From assembly GCF_900215205.1 (NCBI RefSeq), contig NZ_OBDY01000021.1, forward strand, positions 120,059 through 184,058: a DNA stretch of 64,000 nt. Direction: 5' to 3'. The notes under the pieces are model-generated. The model ran no database searches. It worked only from the letters and a program-made list of their open reading frames with translations, and was not told the DNA's origin. Position numbers and translations under genes: made by a program. Shown in pieces: positions 17,594-25,821 of this stretch (position 1 is the stretch's first letter; every line of letters begins with the position of its first letter). Source of the DNA: Paractinoplanes atraurantiacus. Lineage in GTDB: Bacteria > Actinomycetota > Actinomycetes > Mycobacteriales > Micromonosporaceae.

Positions 17594-17935
17594 GTGGAAA
17601 CACCGCTGCGGGAACCGACCTTCCTGATCCTGACCGCCCTCGCCGGCGAGCCTCTGCACGGCTATGGCCTCATCACCGAGGTGAGCCGCCTGTCCGACGG
17701 GCGGGTGACGCTGCGGCCGGGCACGCTGTACGGCGCGCTCGACCGGCTCGTCGACGCCGGCCTGGTCGAGGTCGACCACGAGGAGGTGGTCGACAGCCGG
17801 CTGCGCCGGTATTACCGGCTGTCGGAACAGGGCGGCCAGACCCTTGTGGAAGAGACCGAACGCATGCGCCGCAACGTCGAGGCGGCCACCGAACGCCTGC
17901 GCAAGATCCCCCGGCTCAACGAAGGATGGGCATGA
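17594..17935 (+). CDS. PadR family transcriptional regulator
   Basis: A 113-residue winged-helix regulator. REPTFLILTALAGEPLHGYGLI, the recognition region LRPGTLYGALDRLVDAGLVE and DSRLRRYYRLSEQG are characteristic of PadR. The dimer-forming C-terminal helix follows. The GTG at 17594 is chosen because the conserved domain begins there, behind ACGGGA; an AT-rich block (ccgatatattacgg) just upstream may hold the promoter or operator. It overlaps the membrane-protein gene as ATGA, and such regulators usually control the gene they are paired with. Confidence 0.9.
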   Translation: METPLREPTFLILTALAGEPLHGYGLITEVSRLSDGRVTLRPGTLYGALDRLVDAGLVEVDHEEVVDSRLRRYYRLSEQGGQTLVEETERMRRNVEAATERLRKIPRLNEGWA

Positions 17936-18939
17936 GCACCCTCGAACACCGCTATCAGCTCCTGGTCCGGCTCTTCTACCCCGCCGGCTACCGGCACGAG
18001 CGAGAGGCCGAGATCGTCGGCACCTATCTCGAGCTCGCGCCGCCCGGCAAACGACGACCATCACCGCGCGACGTGGCCGACCTGGCCACGGGCGGGGCGC
18101 GACAGCATCTGCGGGCCACCGAGGTCACCGAGCTGCGCCCCGGCCTGCGCCTCGCCGGGCTGCTCGCCATGGCGACGGCGACAGCGCTCGCCGCGATCTG
18201 GGCGGTCGTCGAGTCGGCTCCCCTGCCGCCGGACATCACGTGGGAGATCCCTCGGTTCGGCCCGTTCTCCTCGCTCGGAGCGATCGTGTGGGCGGTGTGG
18301 CTCCTGGCCGCCTTCCTGTTCTCGGTGCGCCCACAGTGGTCGCGGGCGGCGATCGGTGTCGCGTTGCTGGCGACGGTGGCCGTGGTGCCGCTCTCCGCCG
18401 TCACCGGGGTGTACCGGCCGCCGCTCTACGTGCTGCTGCCGCAGTTCGCGCTGGGGTTCCTGGCCCTCGGCACCGGTCGCCTCTCCCTGATCGAGCGGCT
18501 GCTGCCCCTCGCGGCCGGAGCGGCGGCGGCCGCGATCAGCCGGCCCGGGTTCGACTACGCCATCGGCTACCTCGGCGAGTCGGGCACCTACACGATGACA
18601 GCGACCGGGCTGATCCTGCTGGCCGTGGCGATCGCGATCGCGGTGGGCCTCGGGGTGACCGGGCACGGCCGCGGCGGCTGGGCGCTGCTGATCCTGCTGG
18701 GCCCGATCGGCCTGATCACGCTTCAGGAGCTGACGCGCACACTGACCGGCAACCTCTACGGCGAGTGGAACGTGACCTACTCCTCGCTGGCCGCGACGGC
18801 CGTGCTCGTCACAGTCGCCGGGGCCGGGCTGTTGCTCCTGGCGCTCGGGCTTCAGCGGCGCCTGACCGTCCACACGCGTTGCGAGGCGTGCGGCAGCCCG
18901 GTCCGGGGCGCTCAGCGCTACGACAGGACTCACACCTGA
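17932..18939 (+). CDS. Multi-pass membrane protein co-transcribed with PadR
   Basis: A 335-residue protein. The first 65 residues form a soluble helical prefix (LLVRLFYPAGYRHEREAEIVGTYLELA) of the type that precedes permease domains in PadR-linked proteins. About eight membrane helices follow, then a short tail with a CEACG motif. No transporter signature is seen. Translational coupling to PadR suggests that its level is set by that regulator. Function unknown. Confidence 0.75.
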   Translation: MSTLEHRYQLLVRLFYPAGYRHEREAEIVGTYLELAPPGKRRPSPRDVADLATGGARQHLRATEVTELRPGLRLAGLLAMATATALAAIWAVVESAPLPPDITWEIPRFGPFSSLGAIVWAVWLLAAFLFSVRPQWSRAAIGVALLATVAVVPLSAVTGVYRPPLYVLLPQFALGFLALGTGRLSLIERLLPLAAGAAAAAISRPGFDYAIGYLGESGTYTMTATGLILLAVAIAIAVGLGVTGHGRGGWALLILLGPIGLITLQELTRTLTGNLYGEWNVTYSSLAATAVLVTVAGAGLLLLALGLQRRLTVHTRCEACGSPVRGAQRYDRTHT

Positions 18940-18979
18940 CAGCCGACCGGCAGCAGCCCTTCAACGCGCGGGGCGGAAG

Positions 18980-19137
18980 CTCGGCCGCCTGAAGCGCCGG
19001 GTGAGCGCTCGGCCGCCTAACGCGCGGGGCCCGGGCGCTCGGCTGCCTAACACGCGGGGCCGGGCGCTCAGCCCTCGGACACCCCGGGGCCGGAGCGCTC
19101 AGCCCTCGGACACGCAGGGGGCCGGGGTGCTCAGGGC
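18980..19137. repeat. About 30-bp degenerate tandem repeat reaching into a gene end
   Basis: Five copies of a 29-32 bp unit starting ctcggccgcctaa or ctcagccctcgg, followed by a gc-rich cgcggggccgggcg half. The last copies include the stop codon and final codons of the minus-strand lysozyme-fold gene. Confidence 0.7.
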
Positions 19138-19623
19138 CTCGACGAGACGAGTGGCGGAGGTGGTGTGCTTGGCGTAGGCGTTCGGGAAGGCTGAGATCTG
19201 GACGGCCTGGGCGGCTTCGGTGAGGCGCATCGTCTGCCAGCCGTCGATGGTGAGCAGCTTGTCGTAGAACTTGCGGGTCTGGTAGGCGGGATCGGAGAGC
19301 TGTGCAGGGGTGCCCCAGCCCTGACTGGGGCGCTGCTGGAACAGTCCGATCGAGTCCCGGTCGCCGCCGCGCAGGTTGCGCAGGTTGGACTCCTGGAGGG
19401 CGGTGGCTACCGCGATCACCACGCCCCGGTCGGGGATGCGCCGCTCGTTGCCGATCGTGACGATGAGGCGGGCGTTGGCGACCTGCTCGTCGTTCCACTT
19501 TGTCAGGACCACGGTGGACGCCGAGGCCGCGGGGCTCGGCGTGCAGGCGGCGTTGGCACGCAGCAGAGGACTGATGATGAAGCCGGCCAGGACGGCGACG
19601 GCGATCACGAAAAGCGGGCGCAC
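19099..19623 (-). CDS. Secreted lysozyme/transglycosylase-fold protein
   Basis: A 174-residue protein with an N-terminal signal anchor (PLFVIAVAVLAGFIISPLL). An SLT-like domain follows: VATALQESNLRNL contains the expected catalytic glutamate, and GGDRDSIGLFQQRPSQGWG matches the conserved glutamine-rich loop of soluble lytic transglycosylase-like proteins. It probably acts on, or binds, peptidoglycan outside the membrane. The GTG start is the only one in front of the signal sequence. The C-terminus lies inside a tandem repeat. Confidence 0.8.
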   Translation of the reverse strand: MRPLFVIAVAVLAGFIISPLLRANAACTPSPAASASTVVLTKWNDEQVANARLIVTIGNERRIPDRGVVIAVATALQESNLRNLRGGDRDSIGLFQQRPSQGWGTPAQLSDPAYQTRKFYDKLLTIDGWQTMRLTEAAQAVQISAFPNAYAKHTTSATRLVEALSTPAPCVSEG

Positions 19624-19925
19624 GACGGCGAAGAGTACCGGTTGTCGATCTCAAGCATCGAGGGGCATGCCCGGTCTTGCGGCCATGCCCCTCGAGCTCA
19701 GCGGCGCTGGGCCGCAGTGGCTGGGCCCGGCGCGCTGGGCCGCAGTGGTCGGACTCCGCGTGCCGAGCCGCAGTGGTTGGGCGCGGCGCGCTGGGGATGC
19801 AGTGGTTGGACCCCGCGCGCCGAGCCGCAGTGGTTGGGCGCGGCGCGCTGGGGATGCAGTGGTTGGACCCCGCGCGCCGAGCCGCAGTGGTTGGGCCCGG
19901 CGCGCTGGGTGGCGGTGGTTGCGGG
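19624..19925. other. 302-bp gene-free spacer dominated by a repeat
   Basis: Between the lysozyme-fold gene and ggt. Nothing gene-like is seen apart from the 57-bp repeat array and a short upstream segment that may carry the promoter of the minus-strand lysozyme-fold gene. Confidence 0.6.
19762..19915. repeat. 57-bp direct tandem repeat
   Basis: Two identical 57-bp copies (19762-19818 and 19819-19875) and a third partial copy from 19876. Each unit is itself composed of two related halves around gcagtggttgg. Related half-units extend back to about 19712. It lies immediately 3' of the ggt stop codon. Confidence 0.9.
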
Positions 19926-21743
19926 TCAGCGGGTGGGGTGGACCACTGCGGCGGCGCCGCCGCCTCGGCGGGCGGGTTCGGCTGTGGCTATGAAGCTGCC
20001 TCGGGGGGTCAGCTCGATGGCCGTGGCGGCGCCCAGCTCGGGGACGTCGGGGCCGAAGGTGTGGCCCAGGGCTGTCAGGGCCGGGCCGTACGTGGTGTGG
20101 AAGGCGGGCTCGGCCTGGATGCCGGCCGAGTTGCGCTGGGACGCGCGCGGGGCGGCCATGGCAGCGGGGAGGGACTGGCCCAGGACCAGGCGGTTGACCA
20201 GGATCTGGAGGACTGTGGTGATGATGGTGGCGCCGCCGGGCGAGCCCAGGGCCAGGAAGGGCTTGCCGTCCTTCAGGACGATCGTCGGGGACATCGAGCT
20301 GCGCGGGCGCTTGTTGGGGCCGGGCAGGTTCGGGTCGGCGGCGGGGGCCTGGGTGTTGGTGAAGTTGAAGTCGGTCAGCTCGTTGTTCAGCAGGAAGCCG
20401 CGGCCGGGGACGACCATGGCGTTGCCGCCGGTCTGCTCGATGGTGAACGTGTACTCGACGACGTTGCCCCACTTGTCGGCGACCGTCAGGTTCGTGGTGC
20501 TCATGCCCTGCTCGGTCGGGCCGCCCACAGTGGCCGGCGTGCAGCCGGAAGCGGTGATGTCGCCGGGCGGGACGGGCTTCGTCAGGGCGCGGGTCGGGGA
20601 GATCTGGCAGGCGCGCTGGGCGGCCCACCTGTCGGAGACCAGTTTCCTCAGGACGTCCGGGGAGGTGTACGCGCCCACGTAGCGGTTGCGGTCGGCGAAC
20701 GACAGGGCCGACGCCTCCAGGTAGTAGTGCAGGGCGTTCTGCGGGGTGACCTTCTTGCTCTCGAGAATGTTCAGGGCCTCGCTCACCGCCACGCCGCCGC
20801 TGGACGGGGTCGACATGCCGTAGACGGTCAGGCCGCGGAAGTCGGAGCGGGTCGGTGCGGGCGTACGCACCCGGTAGTTGCGCAGGTCGGCGGTGGTCAG
20901 GGTGCCGGGGCGGATCGGGTAGGCCCAGGTGCCGATCGGGGTGGTGGCCACCGGCGGTTTCTGCACGGTCCGGACGATGTCGGCGCCGACCGGGCCGTTG
21001 TAGAGGACGCCGATGCCCTTGCGGGCGATCAAGCGGTACGTGTCGGCCAGATCCGGGTTGCGCAGCGTGGAACCGACGGCCGGGGGTGCGCCGCCGGGCA
21101 GGTAGATGGCGCTGGTCGACGGGAACTGGCCGAAGGCGGCGGCGTTGTCGGCCACCTGCTGGCGGAAGGTGGCGTCGACGGTGAAGCCGCGGTCGGCGAC
21201 CTTCGCGGCCGGCTGCAAAAGGCTGGCCAGCGAACGGGTGCCCCACTTGCGGGCGGCCGTGTCCCAGGTGGCGAGCGTGCCGGGCGTACCGACGGAAAGG
21301 CCCGAGACCCGAGCCTCCGGGAAGTCGTAAGGCAGGCCGTCGGCCGGGTCGATGAAGTGGGTCTCCTTCATCGTGGCCGGGCCGGACTCGCGGCCGTCGA
21401 TGGTGGAGACAGAACGTTTGTGGGCGTCGTAGTAGACGAAGAAGCCGCCACCGCCGATGCCGGCCGAGAACGGCTCGGTCACGCCGAGCGTCGCGGCGGC
21501 GGCCAGGGCGGCGTCGACGGCGTTGCCGCCGCGGCGCAGCACGTCGAGGCCGACGGCGGTCGCGGTCGGGTCGACGGTGGCGACGGCACCGCCGTAACCG
21601 GTGGCTGTAGGTCCGAGTGGGGGTGCGCCGCCGTGCCCGGTGGTTCCAAACCCGAGAGTGGGGGCGCCGGCCAGAGCCGGTGACGGCGCGGCGAGCGCCG
21701 TCACCGACAGGGAAAGCGCAGCTAGTACCGGCAAGATCCGCAT
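19926..21743 (-). CDS. ggt: Gamma-glutamyltransferase
   Basis: A 605-residue secreted Ntn-hydrolase. It cleaves gamma-glutamyl bonds of glutathione-like thiols or transfers the glutamyl group. A signal peptide covers residues 1-25. The precursor should self-cleave before Thr416 in GMSTTNLTVAD, giving the large (IGGGGFFVYYD region) and small subunits. The small-subunit glycine-rich SMSPTIVLKDGKPFLALGSPGG is present. Start is the ATG at 21743. Actinobacteria use mycothiol rather than glutathione, so the natural substrate may be another gamma-glutamyl compound. Confidence 0.95.
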   Translation of the reverse strand: MRILPVLAALSLSVTALAAPSPALAGAPTLGFGTTGHGGAPPLGPTATGYGGAVATVDPTATAVGLDVLRRGGNAVDAALAAAATLGVTEPFSAGIGGGGFFVYYDAHKRSVSTIDGRESGPATMKETHFIDPADGLPYDFPEARVSGLSVGTPGTLATWDTAARKWGTRSLASLLQPAAKVADRGFTVDATFRQQVADNAAAFGQFPSTSAIYLPGGAPPAVGSTLRNPDLADTYRLIARKGIGVLYNGPVGADIVRTVQKPPVATTPIGTWAYPIRPGTLTTADLRNYRVRTPAPTRSDFRGLTVYGMSTPSSGGVAVSEALNILESKKVTPQNALHYYLEASALSFADRNRYVGAYTSPDVLRKLVSDRWAAQRACQISPTRALTKPVPPGDITASGCTPATVGGPTEQGMSTTNLTVADKWGNVVEYTFTIEQTGGNAMVVPGRGFLLNNELTDFNFTNTQAPAADPNLPGPNKRPRSSMSPTIVLKDGKPFLALGSPGGATIITTVLQILVNRLVLGQSLPAAMAAPRASQRNSAGIQAEPAFHTTYGPALTALGHTFGPDVPELGAATAIELTPRGSFIATAEPARRGGGAAAVVHPTR

Positions 21744-22069
21744 CGATCCTCCGAAGTAGGCAGAGCTGACGGTCTATCCCTGCCTACCAGACTCACCGCG
21801 AATGCGCCCGTTCGACGCGAGAACATCGCCGCTTCGTGCGCCGCACCCTCCCAGCGAGCGAAGAAGGAAGGGCGCGGAGAAGGGAGCGCACGGAGAAGGG
21901 AGCGCACGGAGAACGGAGGGCGCGGAGAACGGAGGGCGCGGAGAACGGAGGGCGCGGAGAACGGAGGGCGCGGAGAACGGAGGGCGCGGAGAACGGAGGG
22001 CGCGAAGGAGCGAGGGCGCGAAGGAGCGAGGGCGCGAAGGAGCGAGGGCGCGAAGGAGGGAGCCGGTAT
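21744..22069. other. 326-bp gene-free spacer with 16-bp repeat
   Basis: Between the ggt start and the 3' end of the ABC exporter gene. The ggt promoter must lie in the first 100 bp; the remainder is the tandem repeat listed separately. Confidence 0.6.
21866..22062. repeat. 16-bp tandem repeat, about 12 copies
   Basis: A head-to-tail array of a 16-bp unit. It drifts along the array from gggagcgcacggagaa through ggagggcgcggagaac to gcgagggcgcgaagga. There are no spacers. The ordered drift suggests local slippage or unit-by-unit expansion. Confidence 0.9.
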
Positions 22070-23986
22070 CTAGTGGGAGTGGGCCGCCCAGGTCTCGAAC
22101 ATCGCGGCGTAGGCGCCGCCGGCGGCTACCAGTTCGGTGTGGGAGCCGGACTCGATGATGCGGTGGTCGTCGACCACGATGATGCGGTCGGCGCGCATCG
22201 CTGTGGAGAGACGGTGGGCGACCAGGATGGCGGTTCGGCCTTCCAGCAGCGCGTCGAGGGCGGCCTCCACCCGCAGTTCGGAGCGCAGGTCCAGGCTTGA
22301 GGTGGCCTCGTCGAGGACCACCACGCGCGGGGAAGCCAGGAACGCTCGGGCCAAGGCCAGGAGCTGGCGTTCGCCCGACGAGACCGACTGGCCCCGCTCG
22401 TGCAGCGGGGTGTCCAAGCCCTCGGGGGAACGCTCGACCAGATCGCGCAGGCCCACCGCGTCCACGGCGGCCCAGACCTCCTCGTCCGTGGCGGACGGGC
22501 CGGCGAAGGCGATGTTGTCGCGGAGCGTGCCGGCGAACAGGAACGGCTCCTGCGGGACGACGCCGATCTGGCGGCGCAACGAGTCCAGGGTGACGTCGCG
22601 GAGATCGTACCCATCAATCGTGATTTTGCCTGAAGAAGGGTCGTAGAAGCGGGTCACCAGTTTGGCCAGGGTGGACTTGCCGGCGCCGGTCGGCCCGACG
22701 CAGGCGACGGTCTCGCCGGGGGCGATGCGCAGGTCGACGCCCTGAAGGACCGGGCGGTCGGGCAGGTAGCCGAACGTCACGCCGTCGAAGACGATCTCGC
22801 CCTCGACCGGCGGCAGAACCCGCGTGCCGGGGACCACCGAGGGCTCGGACGAGAGCAGGCCGCGGATCTTGCCGATGGCCGCCTTGCCCTGTTGATATTG
22901 GGTGTAGAGCTGGACCAGTTGCTGCACCGGCTGGAAGAACGAGTTGATGTAGAGGACGAACGCGGTCAGCTCGCCCACGGTCAGTTCGCCGCGCAGCACC
23001 ATCCGGCCGCCCAGCAGCAGCATCACGGCCATCGCGATCAGGCCGATCACCGACGTGCCGGGGCCGTAGATGGCGTTGATCCGGCCGGTCCAGTCGTTGG
23101 CGTCGCGGTACGAGCCGACCACCTCGCGGTGGGCGACGACGTTACGCTCCTGGCGGTTGTGGGCGGTGACCACGCGCACGCCGTTGAGCGACTCGGCCAG
23201 GTCGGCGAACATCGCCGCGATCGTGTCGCGCTGGCGGTTGTAGCCGCGGTCGGCCGCGTGCCGGAACCACAGCGAGGCGATCGTCAGCGGCGGCACGACC
23301 AGCACCAAGGTGATGATGGCCAGCTCGGCGTTGTAGTGGAACAGCACGCCGGTGACCACGACCATGGTCAGGCCCTGGATGAGGAACTGGGCGAAGCCGT
23401 CCTGGAGCAGGCTCTGCAACGACTCCACGTCGGAGGTCATCCGGGTCAGGGTGACGCCGGCCTTCTCCCGCGTGTAGTAGTCGAGCGACATGCGCTGAAG
23501 GTGGGCGAAGATGCGGATCCGCAGGTCACGGGTGGCGGCCGCGGCGAGCAGGCCGCTCTTGCGCATGCGGACCGCGGTGGCCACGCCGGTGAGCAGGATG
23601 GCCGCGACGAAACAGGCGGTCGCGATGATCAGCACGCGGACGTCGCGGTCGGTGATGCCGTGGTCGATGCCGACCTGCACCAGGTACGGGCCGGCCTGCA
23701 ACAGCAGCGTCTCGACCAGGATGGCCAGGGAGGCGGCGAGCAGCAGGCCCGGGCGGCCGGTCAGCAGCCGGCCGATCGAGATGCGGGCGCCGTCGTCGCG
23801 TTTCGGGTCGTAGCGGACGCCGGGGTCGCCGTGCTCGGGCTCGCGCGACTCAAGCTTGGCCACGCCCTCGGCCAGGTCGTCGGGGATGCCGGCGAACGGC
23901 AGGCCGCTGCCCTTGCGGCCGGCCGCGCCCATCGACGGGCGCCCTCCGACGTTGAAGCCGCCGAAGCCACCACCGAACATGCTCAT
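22070..23986 (-). CDS. ABC exporter half-transporter (canonical Walker B)
   Basis: A 638-residue membrane-ATPase fusion. A Gly-rich N-terminal extension precedes six membrane helices (about 75-360) and a nucleotide-binding domain with Walker A GPTGAGKST and Walker B VVVLDEATSSLD. The signature is SVSSGERQ, a departure from LSGGQ. It lies 64 bp downstream of a second half-transporter. The pair probably forms a heterodimeric multidrug/lipid exporter in which this subunit supplies the degenerate signature and the catalytic glutamate. Substrate unknown. ATG 23986 or 23980 may be used. Confidence 0.92.
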   Translation of the reverse strand: MSMFGGGFGGFNVGGRPSMGAAGRKGSGLPFAGIPDDLAEGVAKLESREPEHGDPGVRYDPKRDDGARISIGRLLTGRPGLLLAASLAILVETLLLQAGPYLVQVGIDHGITDRDVRVLIIATACFVAAILLTGVATAVRMRKSGLLAAAATRDLRIRIFAHLQRMSLDYYTREKAGVTLTRMTSDVESLQSLLQDGFAQFLIQGLTMVVVTGVLFHYNAELAIITLVLVVPPLTIASLWFRHAADRGYNRQRDTIAAMFADLAESLNGVRVVTAHNRQERNVVAHREVVGSYRDANDWTGRINAIYGPGTSVIGLIAMAVMLLLGGRMVLRGELTVGELTAFVLYINSFFQPVQQLVQLYTQYQQGKAAIGKIRGLLSSEPSVVPGTRVLPPVEGEIVFDGVTFGYLPDRPVLQGVDLRIAPGETVACVGPTGAGKSTLAKLVTRFYDPSSGKITIDGYDLRDVTLDSLRRQIGVVPQEPFLFAGTLRDNIAFAGPSATDEEVWAAVDAVGLRDLVERSPEGLDTPLHERGQSVSSGERQLLALARAFLASPRVVVLDEATSSLDLRSELRVEAALDALLEGRTAILVAHRLSTAMRADRIIVVDDHRIIESGSHTELVAAGGAYAAMFETWAAHSH

Positions 23987-24050
23987 GCTGAGCCTCCTTG
24001 GGCGTGCCCTCCTGGCCCTACACCCGCTGCGCTCGCTCCGGTGCAGTCGG

Positions 24051-25808
24051 TCATGCCGTCACCTGCGCTGCTAGAACTTCGGCGTATCGGGGCTCGGTGG
24101 CCAGGAGCGACTCGTGCGTGCCGTCGGCGATCACGCGGCCGTCGGCCATCAGGACCACGCGCTCGGCCAGGCTGATGGTGGAGAGGCGGTGCGCGACGAT
24201 CAACGTCGTCCGGCCCCGCATCTTGTCCCGCAGCGACGAGTGGATCATCTGCTCGACCGTCACGTCGATGGCGCTGGTCGCGTCGTCCAGCACCAGGATC
24301 GGCGGGTTGACCAGCAGCGCCCGGGCGATCGCGACCCGCTGGCGCTGTCCGCCGGAGAGCGTGTAGCCGCGCTCACCGACCACAGTGTCGTACCCCTCCG
24401 GTAGGTTCCGGATGAACTCGTCGGCGCCGGCTGCCACAGCGGCGGCGATGACGTCGTCACGGGAGGCGTGCGGTTTGCCGTACGCGATGTTGTCGTGGAT
24501 CGAGAGGGAGAACAGGAACGGCTCGTCGGGCACGATGCCCACCTGCTCGCGCAATGACGCGAGGCTCAAGTCACGCACGTCGTGCCCGTCGATGGTCACG
24601 CGCCCGGACGTCACGTCGTAGAACCGCGCGGTCAGCCGCCCCAGTGTCGACTTCCCGCTGCCGGTCCCGCCGACCACCGCCACGGTCTCCCCCGGCCTGA
24701 TGCGCAGGGTCAGACCTTCAAGAGCGACGGTCCCATTGGGGTACGCGAAGACGACGTCTTCAAACGCAAGATCGCCGCGCAAGGGCACGACGACCGGGTC
24801 GGGGCCGTCCACGACGTCCGACGGCGTATCGAGGATCTCGTAGATGCGCCGCGCCGACGCCGAGGCCCGCTGACCCATCATGATCATCATGCCGAGCATC
24901 CGGAACGGGGGCTGGAGCATCAGGATGTACGAGTTGAAGGCGACGATCGTGCCCACTGTGGTGTGCCCGTCGATCACCATGAGGCCGCCGACCAGCAGCA
25001 CCAGGGCGAGCCCGAGCCGGGGCAGGTTGTCCAGCATCGGGTTCCACCGGCTGCGGATCCGCGCGTCCTGGCGGTAGGCCCAGCGGATCCGGTCGGCGCT
25101 CTCGGCGAGCGACCGCAGCTGGCGCCCCTCGGCCGCGAAGGCCTTCACGATGCGTACACCCTGAATGTTCTCGTCCACGACCGTGGCCAGCTGGGCCAGG
25201 CGCGCCTGGATCAGCCACGACACGGGGAAGATCGCCTTGCGCATGCTGACGCCGAGCACGCCGATGATCGGCATGGTCACCATGGCGACGATGGCCAGCG
25301 GAACGTTGATCGAGAGCATGAGCCCGAAGGCGACGACCGCGATCAGGCACTGCACGAGGATGGAGGGGCCGAACGCGAGGTACATCTGCACGGCGCGGAT
25401 GTCGGAGCCGGAGCGCGACATCAGCTCGCCGGTCTGCACCCGGTCGTAGAAGCCGAACGGCATCCGCACCAGATGCGAGTAGACGATGTTGCGCAGGTCG
25501 TACTCCATCTCGTACGCGGTGCGCAGCAGATAGAGCCGGGCCAGATAGTTGATGAAGCCCTGGACCAGGGCGAGGGCGACGATCCACCAGACGTACGTGG
25601 TCAGCTCGCCGGAGCGGTCGACCACCGCGTCGTCGATGCCGATCCGCACGAGGTTGGGGATCTGCACCTGCACGATCAGGCCCGCGAACGACAGCGTCAG
25701 CGAGGTGATGAGCAGGGTCTTGTGGGCCTTGACCAGCGGCAGCGCCCGGCGCAGCCAGGTCTTGCGAACATCCGGATCGATGGACGCCCGGGGCGCGCGA
25801 CGACTCAA
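24051..25808 (-). CDS. ABC exporter half-transporter (Glu-to-Asp Walker B)
   Basis: A 585-residue partner of the downstream exporter gene. Six membrane helices occupy about residues 30-310, followed by a nucleotide-binding domain with Walker A GGTGSGKST, canonical signature TLSGGQRQ and Walker B VLDDATSAID. There Asp509 replaces the catalytic Glu. Asp at this position marks the degenerate-site subunit of heterodimeric exporters. The TTG start at 25808 is chosen because a GGAGG site lies 5 bp upstream and the MFS gene ends 13 bp away; no ATG or GTG fits. It is probably in one operon with the MFS gene. Confidence 0.9.
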   Translation of the reverse strand: MSRRAPRASIDPDVRKTWLRRALPLVKAHKTLLITSLTLSFAGLIVQVQIPNLVRIGIDDAVVDRSGELTTYVWWIVALALVQGFINYLARLYLLRTAYEMEYDLRNIVYSHLVRMPFGFYDRVQTGELMSRSGSDIRAVQMYLAFGPSILVQCLIAVVAFGLMLSINVPLAIVAMVTMPIIGVLGVSMRKAIFPVSWLIQARLAQLATVVDENIQGVRIVKAFAAEGRQLRSLAESADRIRWAYRQDARIRSRWNPMLDNLPRLGLALVLLVGGLMVIDGHTTVGTIVAFNSYILMLQPPFRMLGMMIMMGQRASASARRIYEILDTPSDVVDGPDPVVVPLRGDLAFEDVVFAYPNGTVALEGLTLRIRPGETVAVVGGTGSGKSTLGRLTARFYDVTSGRVTIDGHDVRDLSLASLREQVGIVPDEPFLFSLSIHDNIAYGKPHASRDDVIAAAVAAGADEFIRNLPEGYDTVVGERGYTLSGGQRQRVAIARALLVNPPILVLDDATSAIDVTVEQMIHSSLRDKMRGRTTLIVAHRLSTISLAERVVLMADGRVIADGTHESLLATEPRYAEVLAAQVTA

Positions 25809-25821
25809 CGGCGCCTCCAAT

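Noticed and set aside
19712..22062. CRISPR array
   Set aside because: The 57-bp and 16-bp units are head to tail with no unique spacers, and no cas genes are present.
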